This document shows, piece after piece, positions 16,312-23,243 of a stretch of 64,000 bases of DNA; the first letter of the stretch is position 1; each line of letters opens with the position of its first letter. Source of the stretch: Alphaproteobacteria bacterium (GTDB lineage: Bacteria > Myxococcota_A > UBA796 > GCA-2862545); the NCBI GenBank assembly GCA_020632955.1, contig JACKEO010000003.1, forward strand, positions 304,812-368,811, read 5' to 3'. The notes under the pieces are model-generated. The model saw only the letters and a list, made by a program, of their open reading frames with translations. It was not told where the DNA came from and did not search any database. The position numbers and the translations under genes are program-made.

Positions 16312-17780
16312 GGTCCGCCCGCGTCGAGGAGACGCACGGTCCAGCCCCGCTCCTCGGTGCGGACGATGCCGGTGGCCTCGAGGATGGCCACCTGGTCGGC
16401 GAGCACCGGGAGCGGCAGCCGGGTCTCCTCGCCGAGGCGCTGCAGGGTGGCCACGCCCGTGCCCTCGCGCAGCGCGCGCACCACGTGGGCGGCGCTGCCG
16501 GGCAGCCCGAAGGGCCGGCGATCCTCCGTGTGGCGCGTGGCGTAGGGCTCCAGGGCGATCCAGAGGGAGCGAGGCAGCCCCTGGCTCCGCCGCCAGGCCA
16601 CCGGCACGGCTTCCCGACGGGTGACGCCCAGCCAGTCCGCGAGCTGCTCGGCGTCGTCGAGGGTGAGCGCCTCGGGCGTGAGCACCACGGCCCGGTCGGA
16701 CGGGAGCCACGGAGGCGGCGCGGCGCCGTGCAGCAGGAGCAGGCCGGGACGACCGCTCCGGAGCAGCGCCTCGGTGGTGGCCTGCACGTCGGGTGCCGTG
16801 GTGCGGGTGGAGCCCACCGGACGACGACCTGCCGCGACGGCCTCGAGGAAGGTGGCGGCGTCGAAGCGCCGCAGCAGCTCCATGCCCTCCAGCGCCCCCT
16901 GGCGCAGCGCCTCGGCGGTGAGGCTGCGTCGCCCGCTGCCGGTGGGTCCGTAGAGCACCACCACCACCGGCTCGCCGTGCACGGCGCGTCGGACGGCGCG
17001 CAGCAGGGCGGACCGGGCGCGCTGCATCCCCAGGAAGGGGCGCCGTGGGGGGGAGGCCCAGGCGCGCACCAGCACCTTGCGGACCTCGTCGAGGGGAGGT
17101 CGCTGCGCCGGGTCGGGCAGGAGCAGCTTGCCGAGCAGGCGCTCGACCCGCTCGGGCACGTCGATGCGACCGGCGCTGGGCGGGACGGGAGCGCCGAGCG
17201 CGGCGCCGGCCAGGGCCGGCTCGCCGGGCAGGGCATGGGGCGCACGACCGGTGAGGGCGGCGTGGAGGGTGGCGCCGAGGGCGTGGCGATCCGCCGCGGG
17301 CGTGACCGGGGAGCCGGCCAGCAGCTCGGGTGCCGCGAAGCCCGGCGTGGCGCGTCCGCCCCCCACGTCCACCACCTTCACGTGACCCCAGTCGTCCACG
17401 AGGACGTGGGCGGGCTTCAGGTCGCCGTGGACGGTGCCGGCGGCGTGGAGGTGCTCCAGCACCGCCAGGATCTCGAGACCCACGCCGAGGATGTCGGCGG
17501 CGGGACGGCCGGCGGCCCAGCGGTCGAGGCGCTCGCCGTCCACCAGCTCGGTGACCATCCAGCCCTTGCCCGCGGCCTCGAGGCGCACGAGGTGGGGATG
17601 GCCGCTCCGCCCGAGGAGCTCCACCTCCTCCTGCAGCAGCGCCCGCGCCTCGGGTGTGCGCGCCACCTTGAGCGCGACGTCGCCCGCCGGACCGCTGGCC
17701 CGCCAGACCGCACCCTCGGCGCCCAGACCGAGGAGGTGCTCGGCGCGGTAGGGACCGACGGCGGGGCGGGGAGGCATCAT
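16308..17780 (-). CDS. Ser/Thr kinase homologue fused to degenerate P-loop domain
   Basis: A 490-residue protein. Residues 10-265 are a protein-kinase fold: LLGLGAEGAVWRA glycine loop, VALKVA lysine, QEEVELL helix C, HGDLKPAHVLVDD catalytic loop and VDVGGG in place of DFG. The Mg-binding Asn of the loop is replaced by His, and Arg of HRD by Gly, so activity may be weak or absent. Residues about 285-490 begin with VVVVLYGPTGSGRRSLTAEA, a Walker A-like loop with Arg instead of Lys, and end in a winged-helix-like region. It is the first gene of an operon with the acyltransferase and gpsA, so it may sense or regulate lipid precursor synthesis. The start at 17780 is one of two adjacent ATGs. Confidence 0.8.
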   Translation of the reverse strand: MMPPRPAVGPYRAEHLLGLGAEGAVWRASGPAGDVALKVARTPEARALLQEEVELLGRSGHPHLVRLEAAGKGWMVTELVDGERLDRWAAGRPAADILGVGLEILAVLEHLHAAGTVHGDLKPAHVLVDDWGHVKVVDVGGGRATPGFAAPELLAGSPVTPAADRHALGATLHAALTGRAPHALPGEPALAGAALGAPVPPSAGRIDVPERVERLLGKLLLPDPAQRPPLDEVRKVLVRAWASPPRRPFLGMQRARSALLRAVRRAVHGEPVVVVLYGPTGSGRRSLTAEALRQGALEGMELLRRFDAATFLEAVAAGRRPVGSTRTTAPDVQATTEALLRSGRPGLLLLHGAAPPPWLPSDRAVVLTPEALTLDDAEQLADWLGVTRREAVPVAWRRSQGLPRSLWIALEPYATRHTEDRRPFGLPGSAAHVVRALREGTGVATLQRLGEETRLPLPVLADQVAILEATGIVRTEERGWTVRLLDAGGP

Positions 17781-17813
17781 CACGCGGTCCCGGGGTGAAG
17801 GCGCACGGGCGGC

Positions 17814-17819
17814 ACCATA
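17814..17819 (-). promoter_or_regulatory. Possible -10 element for the kinase/acyltransferase/gpsA operon
   Basis: On the minus strand TATGGT (17819-17814) lies 33 nt before the ATG. It matches the recurrent TANNNT pattern; no clear -35. Confidence 0.3.
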
Positions 17820-17866
17820 CCCGTGCGCGTCGCGCTCTCCAAGGCGAGGGTGAGGCGGAGGACCAG

Positions 17867-18334
17867 GTGACGGGACCACGCTTCCACGTCGTGCTGTACC
17901 ACCCCGAGATCCCGCCCAACACGGGCAACGTGGGACGCCTGTGCCTGGGGCTCGGTCTGAGGCTGCACCTCGTCCACCCGCTGGGCTTCTCCACCGACGC
18001 CAAGGCCGTGCGGCGGGCGGGGCTGGACTACTGGCAGCACGTCGACCTCGTGGAGCACGCCGACGAGGACGCCTTCTGGCGCTGGGCGGAGGGGCGCCGC
18101 GTGCACCTCTTCTCGTCGAAGGGCGCGCGCAGCCACGTGGCGTGTCCCTACGCGCCGGACGACGTGCTCGTGTTCGGCCGCGAGACCGTGGGCCTGCCCG
18201 ACGATCTCGTCGCGCGTCATGGCGCCTGGCGCATCCCGATGACCGGCCCCATCCGCAGCCTCAACCTCTCGAACGCCGTGGCCGTGGTCGCCTACCGCGC
18301 GCTGGAGCGGATCGACCCGGACCTGTTCGCCTGA
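17867..18334 (+). CDS. trmL: tRNA (cytidine/uridine-34-2'-O)-methyltransferase
   Basis: SPOUT-class methyltransferase that 2'-O-methylates the wobble base of certain leucine tRNAs with S-adenosylmethionine. Its 155 residues equal the usual TrmL length. Seen: LYHPEIPPNTGNVGRLCLG at the N-terminus, HPLGFSTDAKAVRRAGLDYW, LVFGRETVGLP and the knot region MTGPIRSLNLSNAVAVVAY. The GTG start has GGAGG 5 nt upstream and gives the family N-terminus; the in-frame ATG at 17795 would add 24 unconserved residues. Divergent from the kinase operon. Confidence 0.93.
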   Translation: MTGPRFHVVLYHPEIPPNTGNVGRLCLGLGLRLHLVHPLGFSTDAKAVRRAGLDYWQHVDLVEHADEDAFWRWAEGRRVHLFSSKGARSHVACPYAPDDVLVFGRETVGLPDDLVARHGAWRIPMTGPIRSLNLSNAVAVVAYRALERIDPDLFA

Positions 18335-18350
18335 CGGGGCAGGAGACGAT

Positions 18351-18425
18351 GCGCGCGGCGCGCTCGGTCCGGGTCCGCCGGCATCCTGCTGGGCGAAGCG
18401 CGCAGCGAGGCGAAGCGGATCCTTC
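18351..18425. repeat. GCGAAGCG direct repeat, copy A
   Basis: A 75-bp unit identical to 18578-18652 (offset 227 bp). It contains GCGAAGCGCGCAGCGAGGCG and is followed by a similar C-run and AAGCAAGC in both copies. Noncoding; lies beyond the 3' end of trmL. Confidence 0.8.
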
Positions 18426-18577
18426 ACCCCCCTCCGCAAGCAAGCCTCAGCTGGCTGCCGCCGGCCCCTCCCGTCGCGCGCCTGCCGCAGCCCCGGGGTG
18501 CCCGTCGTCGGTCACATGCGTCCGCATGCTCCCTCCTCCGGCCGCGACCTCGGTCGCTCCCCGCCAGGACGGCTGCC

Positions 18578-18652
18578 GCGCGCGGCGCGCTCGGTCCGGG
18601 TCCGCCGGCATCCTGCTGGGCGAAGCGCGCAGCGAGGCGAAGCGGATCCTTC
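18578..18652. repeat. GCGAAGCG direct repeat, copy B
   Basis: Identical to 18351-18425 over 75 bp. The 150 bp between the copies show nothing I can support as a gene. The whole 18335-18725 gap lies between convergent gene ends. Confidence 0.8.
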
Positions 18653-18675
18653 GCCCCCCCCCCAAGCAAGCCCTA

Positions 18676-18725
18676 GGCGAAGCGCGCAGCGAGGCGCAGC
18701 GAAGCGAAGCCGAGCGAAGTACTAC
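18676..18725. repeat. GCGAAGCG repeat, truncated third copy with GCGAAGC tail
   Basis: GGCGAAGCGCGCAGCGAGGCG (18676-18696) repeats the core of copies A and B, then degenerates into GCGAAGC/GAGCGAAG units that run up to the stop codon of the lipoprotein gene at 18726. Confidence 0.65.
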
Positions 18726-19301
18726 TTATTCATCCCGGACGTCCATCTTGCCGTCGCCATCGGTGTCGCGGCCGGTGCGGACCACGGCGCCCGAGGGGTC
18801 GAAGCGCTCCCAGGCGTCGATCTTGCCGTCGCCGTTGGTGTCGCGCTCCTTGCGGTCGATGTAGGACTTCCCGTCGGCGCCGACCGCGTAGTAGCTGAAG
18901 ACGTCGGGGCGGCCGTCGAAGTTGGTGTCGACCTCGGCCAGCACGCGCACGCCGTCCTTGTAGTGGTCGGTCCAGTCGAGGACGCCGTCGAGGTCGGCGT
19001 CGAGCTCCTCGAGGTAGAGCGAGCCCGTCTCGTCGAAGTGGCTGACCACGTCGACGCGGCCGTCGAAGTTGAGATCCACCTTCTTGCGCACGCGGAGGCG
19101 CGGGGCGTCCTCGCGCTCCTGGAAGAGGTTCCAGATCTCGGGGGTGCCGTCGCCGTCGAGGTCGATCTCCTGCACGATCAGCCCCTCCTCGGGCAGCTCG
19201 CGCTCGGTGATGCGGGGCTGGGGCTCGTCCTTCGTGGGCTCGCCCGCCTTGGCGCAGGCGACGAGGAGGACGGGCAGGAGGATCTGGGACGGCGCACGCA
19301 T
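18726..19301 (-). CDS. Lipoprotein with EF-hand/dockerin-like calcium loops
   Basis: A 191-residue lipoprotein with leader MRAPSQILLPVLLVAC (lipobox LLVAC). The mature part is a series of acidic loops: EIDLDGDGTPEIWNLF, KVDLNFDGRVDVVSHF, ELDADLDGVLDWTDHY, EVDTNFDGRPDVFSYY, ERDTNGDGKIDAWERF and GRDTDGDGKMDVRDE. These are six repeats of the D-x-D/N-x-D-G-x-x-D type, each followed by an aromatic residue. It likely binds calcium at the cell surface. A GAGGGG Shine-Dalgarno sequence lies about 8 nt before the ATG. The gene ends with an unusual TAA stop next to a repeat array. Confidence 0.8.
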   Translation of the reverse strand: MRAPSQILLPVLLVACAKAGEPTKDEPQPRITERELPEEGLIVQEIDLDGDGTPEIWNLFQEREDAPRLRVRKKVDLNFDGRVDVVSHFDETGSLYLEELDADLDGVLDWTDHYKDGVRVLAEVDTNFDGRPDVFSYYAVGADGKSYIDRKERDTNGDGKIDAWERFDPSGAVVRTGRDTDGDGKMDVRDE

Positions 19302-19393
19302 CGGAGTTCCCCTCGGCAGCGACGGGGGCATCCTACTGCGCGCGGCGTCGCCTGTCCCGGCTTCCGCAGCGCGCGGGCGCGGCCGCCGCGTGA

Positions 19394-19399
19394 TAGCGT
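19394..19399 (+). promoter_or_regulatory. Possible -10 element of the six-gene kinase/Ig operon
   Basis: TAGCGT lies 33 nt before the GTG at 19432 in the 130-bp divergent gap. No -35 is recognisable. Confidence 0.3.
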
Positions 19400-19431
19400 C
19401 CCGCAGCGTCGTCCGTGAGGCAGGTGGTGCC

Positions 19432-20616
19432 GTGAAGGAGCAGACCTCGCCCCGGGGCCGCCTGGTCATCGTCGATGACGAGCGGGCGATCCTCGACCTG
19501 CTGGTGTCCCTCTTCGAGGACTCCCGCGAGGTGGTGGGCTTCGAACGAGGCCAGGATGCCCTGGCCGACATCCGTGCGCACGGCGTCGACGTGCTGCTCA
19601 CCGACAAGAACCTGCCCGATCTGGGCGGGCTCGAGCTGCTCGACCTCGTGAAGCGGGAGCTGCCCGAGGCCGAGGTCCTCCTGATCACCGGCTACGCCTC
19701 CATCGACACGGCGGTCACGGCCCTCCAGCGGGGCGCCTTCGACTACATCGTCAAGCCGCCGAAGAGCATCTTCGACGTGCGTCGGAAGGTCGACCAGGCC
19801 TTCGCGCGACAGGCGATGGCCCGGGAGAACCGGCGGCTCGTCGGCGACCTGCGCTCCAAGAACCACGAACTGCAGGCCGCGCTCGACGAGAACCAGCGTG
19901 TGCAGGCCGAGCTGGTGCAGTCCGAGAAGCTCGCCGGCATCGGCACGCTCGCCGCGGGCATCGCCCACGAGATCAGCTCGCCCCTGTTCGGCGTGATGGG
20001 GCTGGCGGAGGCCATCGGCGAGGAGGAGGACCTCGAGACGATCCACCGGCACGCGGCCGAGATCGTGACCTACGCGCGCTCCATCAAGGACATCGTCGTC
20101 CAGCTCTCGGGGTACAGCCGCACCGCTGAGCGGGAGTACCTCGCGAACACGCCGCTCGACGCCGTGATCACCGACGCGGTGCGGCTGGTGGTGCGCACGG
20201 TGGGCCTCGACGAGGAGGCGGTGTCCCTCGACATCGCGCCCGGCCTCGCGGTGGTGGGCCGCGCCTCCGAGCTGCAGCAGGTGATGGTGAACCTGGTGAA
20301 GAACGCCGTGGAGGCGGTGGGCGACGCGGGTCGGGCGCTCGCGGGTGCGGTGCGGGTGGAGGCGGTGGCCGACGAGGGCGAGGCCGTGGTGCGCGTGCAG
20401 GATCGCGGCCCCGGCATCCCCGGCGACGCGCTCCGGGAGATCTTCGATCCCTTCTTCACCACGAAGCCGCCCGGGCGCGGCACCGGCCTGGGGCTCAACA
20501 TCGTCTACCGCCTCGTCACCAAGTACCGGGGCACCATCCACGTCGACAGCGTGGTGGGGGAGGGCACGGTCTTCACCGTCCGCCTCCCGCTGGCCGACGC
20601 CGCAGGTGCCGCCTAG
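19432..20616 (+). CDS. Response-regulator receiver fused to histidine kinase
   Basis: A 394-residue soluble protein. Residues 9-125 are a receiver: acidic pair DDE (15-17), phospho-acceptor Asp58 in LLTDKNLPDLGG, Thr in LLITGYAS and Lys in IVKPP. A coiled coil follows (130-165), then HisKA with His179 in GIAHEISSPL, and a complete HATPase domain: NLVKNAVEAV, DRGPGIPGD, GRGTGLGLNIV. Receiver-first architecture suggests that phosphorylation of the receiver controls the attached kinase, as in phosphorelay hubs. GTG start at 19432. First gene of an operon; its TAG is followed directly by the next ATG. Confidence 0.9.
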   Translation: MKEQTSPRGRLVIVDDERAILDLLVSLFEDSREVVGFERGQDALADIRAHGVDVLLTDKNLPDLGGLELLDLVKRELPEAEVLLITGYASIDTAVTALQRGAFDYIVKPPKSIFDVRRKVDQAFARQAMARENRRLVGDLRSKNHELQAALDENQRVQAELVQSEKLAGIGTLAAGIAHEISSPLFGVMGLAEAIGEEEDLETIHRHAAEIVTYARSIKDIVVQLSGYSRTAEREYLANTPLDAVITDAVRLVVRTVGLDEEAVSLDIAPGLAVVGRASELQQVMVNLVKNAVEAVGDAGRALAGAVRVEAVADEGEAVVRVQDRGPGIPGDALREIFDPFFTTKPPGRGTGLGLNIVYRLVTKYRGTIHVDSVVGEGTVFTVRLPLADAAGAA

Positions 20617-22380
20617 ATGCGCCTCTGGCTCCGACTGACGCTCGTGATGGCGGCGCTCACCCTCGTGCCCCTGGTGGTCACCGGGTCGCTGGCGGTGCGC
20701 GCCTCCACCGAGAACGCGACGCTCCGCCCCGAGGAGCAGATGTCGCGCGACGCGTCCACGCTCGCCATCTTCACGGGCATGTGGGTGGACGCGCAGGCGC
20801 GCACCATGGCCGGATGGCAGAGGGTCTGGGACGTGCGCGCGCGCAGCGAGGACCACCAGCTCGGCCTGATCCGGGCCGTCTGGCAGGCCATGGACCACAC
20901 GGTCACCGTGGCCCTCGTCGACGAGGCCGGTCAGCCCGTGGTGCCCGCCGTCTACCTCACCGAGAACCAGATCATGGGGGCCCGCGAGGCCGGCTCTCCC
21001 GCTCGCGCCGACGCGCTGCTCGCCCACATCCCCCGGCGCCTGAACGCCGAGGGCTTCGGCGTGGGCGATCCCTACGTGCCGCCGGGCGCCACGCTGCCCG
21101 TGGTGCCGGTGATCGCGGGGGTGCCGGGAGGCAAGCTGCGGATGGTCGCCGAGATCACCCTGTCGCCGGTCGCGCGGGTGTACGCGGGGCGGGGTGGCAG
21201 CGCGGCGGTGCTCGTCGACGGCTTCGGCAAGCCCGTGCTCGGCACCGACCACCCGCTGCTGCAGATGACCGACCTGTCGGAGCTGCTCGACTTCGGCGAG
21301 GATCTCACCTTCACCGCCGACACGGAGCAGGGCCTGCTCCAGGGCGCGATCTGGTCGGTGCCCCAGCTGGACTGGAAGGTGATCGTCCTGTCGCCGCCCA
21401 CGGTGGCCGAGAAGGCGGCCGCGGCGATCCGCCAGTCCACGGTGCTCGTGGCGGGGCTGGCGCTGCTCGTGGTGGTGCTCGTGGGCTTCGTGATCGAGCG
21501 CACGCTCACCCGGTCCATCCACGCGCTCCGGCAGCACGCCGCCGGCGTGACGCAGGGAGCCTACGACCAGCGCAACGACGTGGATCGCTCCGACGAGCTG
21601 GGCGAGCTCGGGCTGGCCCTCAACGTCATGAGCACCCGCCTCGAGCTGCACAGGCGCGAGATCCAGGCATTCCAGGACGAGCTGCAGGATCGCGTGGCGG
21701 CACGCACCGCGGACCTCCAGGCCGCGCAGGCGCAGCTCGTGCGCGCCGGGCAGGTGGCGGCCGTGGCCGAGATGGGCGCGGGCCTGGCCCACGAGCTCAA
21801 CAACCCGCTCGCGGCCCTCCTCGGGCAGGTGCAGCTGGTGCGTGCCGGCCTGGCGCCCGACGAGGACGTGGCGCTCGCGCGCATCGAGACCCACGCCCAG
21901 CGCGTGCGCGAGGTGGTGGAGGAGATCGTCCGGGTGTCGGCGGGCGAGGTCTCCGACCTCACCGCGGCGCGGGCCGACCTGCGCGAGGTGCTGGACGCCG
22001 CCGCCCAGGGCGCGGCGCAGAGCTTCTCGGAGCGGGGGGTCACCCTGCAGGTGGAGCCTGCGAGCGCCACCGTGGAGGCGCGCGTCGATCCCGGGGTGGC
22101 CGGGCGCGTGCTCGCACACCTCCTGGAGGCCCTGTGCGCGGGCCTCGAGGCGGGGGCGAGCCTGGTGGTCTCGGTAGGCCGTGAAGGCGAGGCCGTCGGC
22201 GTCTGGCTGCGCCCCAGCGAGCCCGTGGGCCGGGCGCAGGGGCAGGCAGAGGACGACTGGCGCGCCGCGGGCATGCGCCTGTGGACGGCGCGTGGCCTGG
22301 TGGACCTCGTGGGGGGGACGCTGGGGGAGCCCACCGCCGAGGATCCGTCCTGGCGGGCGCTCTTCCCGGGGTGTGCCTGA
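20617..22380 (+). CDS. Membrane sensor histidine kinase with degenerate ATPase domain
   Basis: A 587-residue sensor. An N-terminal helix (VMAALTLVPLVVTGSLAV) and a second helix near residues 273-293 (LVAGLALLVVVLVGFVIE) flank a periplasmic dCache-like domain. HAMP follows, then a coiled coil and HisKA with His392 (AGLAHELNNPLAALL). The C-terminal region has HATPase length but lacks the N-box Asn (HLLEALCAG where N-LxxNA is expected), the DxGxG box and the GxGxG lid. It may therefore accept phosphate from another kinase rather than make it. It starts at the base after the first kinase stop and its TGA overlaps the next ATG. Confidence 0.85.
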   Translation: MRLWLRLTLVMAALTLVPLVVTGSLAVRASTENATLRPEEQMSRDASTLAIFTGMWVDAQARTMAGWQRVWDVRARSEDHQLGLIRAVWQAMDHTVTVALVDEAGQPVVPAVYLTENQIMGAREAGSPARADALLAHIPRRLNAEGFGVGDPYVPPGATLPVVPVIAGVPGGKLRMVAEITLSPVARVYAGRGGSAAVLVDGFGKPVLGTDHPLLQMTDLSELLDFGEDLTFTADTEQGLLQGAIWSVPQLDWKVIVLSPPTVAEKAAAAIRQSTVLVAGLALLVVVLVGFVIERTLTRSIHALRQHAAGVTQGAYDQRNDVDRSDELGELGLALNVMSTRLELHRREIQAFQDELQDRVAARTADLQAAQAQLVRAGQVAAVAEMGAGLAHELNNPLAALLGQVQLVRAGLAPDEDVALARIETHAQRVREVVEEIVRVSAGEVSDLTAARADLREVLDAAAQGAAQSFSERGVTLQVEPASATVEARVDPGVAGRVLAHLLEALCAGLEAGASLVVSVGREGEAVGVWLRPSEPVGRAQGQAEDDWRAAGMRLWTARGLVDLVGGTLGEPTAEDPSWRALFPGCA

Positions 22381-23243
22381 TGCGGTGGGCCGCCCCGGTC
22401 GTGGTGGTGGTGCTCATCCTGGCCGCCCTCGCCGCCCTGGTCCGGTACACGGCGGCCGATGGCGGCCCCGGTCCGCTCGTGGTGGAGGAGGTGCAGGGCG
22501 ACGTGCGCCGCGTGCGGGAAGGGGACGAGATCCACGCCCAGCTCGGGATGCACCTCCGCCCTGGGGATCGGGTGAGCACCGGGCCCGGCGGACGCGCTAC
22601 ACTCACGCGAGGCGGCAGCTCGAGCCTCCGCCTCTCGGAGGGCACCAGCGTGGAGCTCTCGGGCATCGACGACGGCGTGATCGAGCTGCAGCTCCAGCGC
22701 GGCCGGCTGCGAGCGCGGGTGCGTCCGGACGGCGGGGCCCTGCGGGTGGCGAACGCCGAGCGATCGGTCCTGGCCACGTCGGCCACCTTCGACGCTGCGG
22801 TCGACGCCGACGGCGTGCTGACCGTGGAGGCGCAGGAAGGCGAGCTCGCGGTGTCGGGTCTCACCGACGTGGCGCGCCTGCAGCCCGGACAGCGTCTCGT
22901 CGCCTTCGCCGACGGAAGCAGCGCGGTCGAGCCGATTCCCACGCAGCTCCTGCTGGAGGTGCCCTGGCCCGATCCGTCCCCTGCCGAGCTCGTCACCGTC
23001 GTCGGCCGGACGGCGGCGGGGGTCGAGGTGCGTCTGAAGACCAGCCGCGGCGAGGTGCAGGGGCGGGCCGACGCGCGCGGCGGCTTCTCGCTCGAGGTCC
23101 CGCTGGAGCCGGGCGACAACCAGGTGGAGCTCATCGTCACCGATGCGCTCGACCGACAGCACCGCCAGGTGGGCACCCTGGTGCGCACCCCCGGGCGCGC
23201 GCCGAACATCCGCGACATCCACGTCGACTACGGGGCGCGATGA
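22380..23243 (+). CDS. FecR-domain membrane-anchored protein
   Basis: A 287-residue protein with an uncleaved N-terminal helix (VVVVVLILAALAALV). A FecR domain follows, about residues 33-165: VEEVQGDVRRVREGDEI, HLRPGDRVSTGPGGRATL, GGSSSLRLSEGTSVEL, LATSATFDAAVDADG and LTVEAQEGELAVSG. The C-terminal 80 residues look like an Ig-like domain (VVGRTAAGVEVRLKTSRGEV...GDNQVELIVTDALDR). FecR domains sense periplasmic or outer-membrane states and usually act on sigma/anti-sigma pairs; here the neighbours are histidine kinases. It overlaps genes on both sides by one or a few bases. Confidence 0.83.
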   Translation: MRWAAPVVVVVLILAALAALVRYTAADGGPGPLVVEEVQGDVRRVREGDEIHAQLGMHLRPGDRVSTGPGGRATLTRGGSSSLRLSEGTSVELSGIDDGVIELQLQRGRLRARVRPDGGALRVANAERSVLATSATFDAAVDADGVLTVEAQEGELAVSGLTDVARLQPGQRLVAFADGSSAVEPIPTQLLLEVPWPDPSPAELVTVVGRTAAGVEVRLKTSRGEVQGRADARGGFSLEVPLEPGDNQVELIVTDALDRQHRQVGTLVRTPGRAPNIRDIHVDYGAR

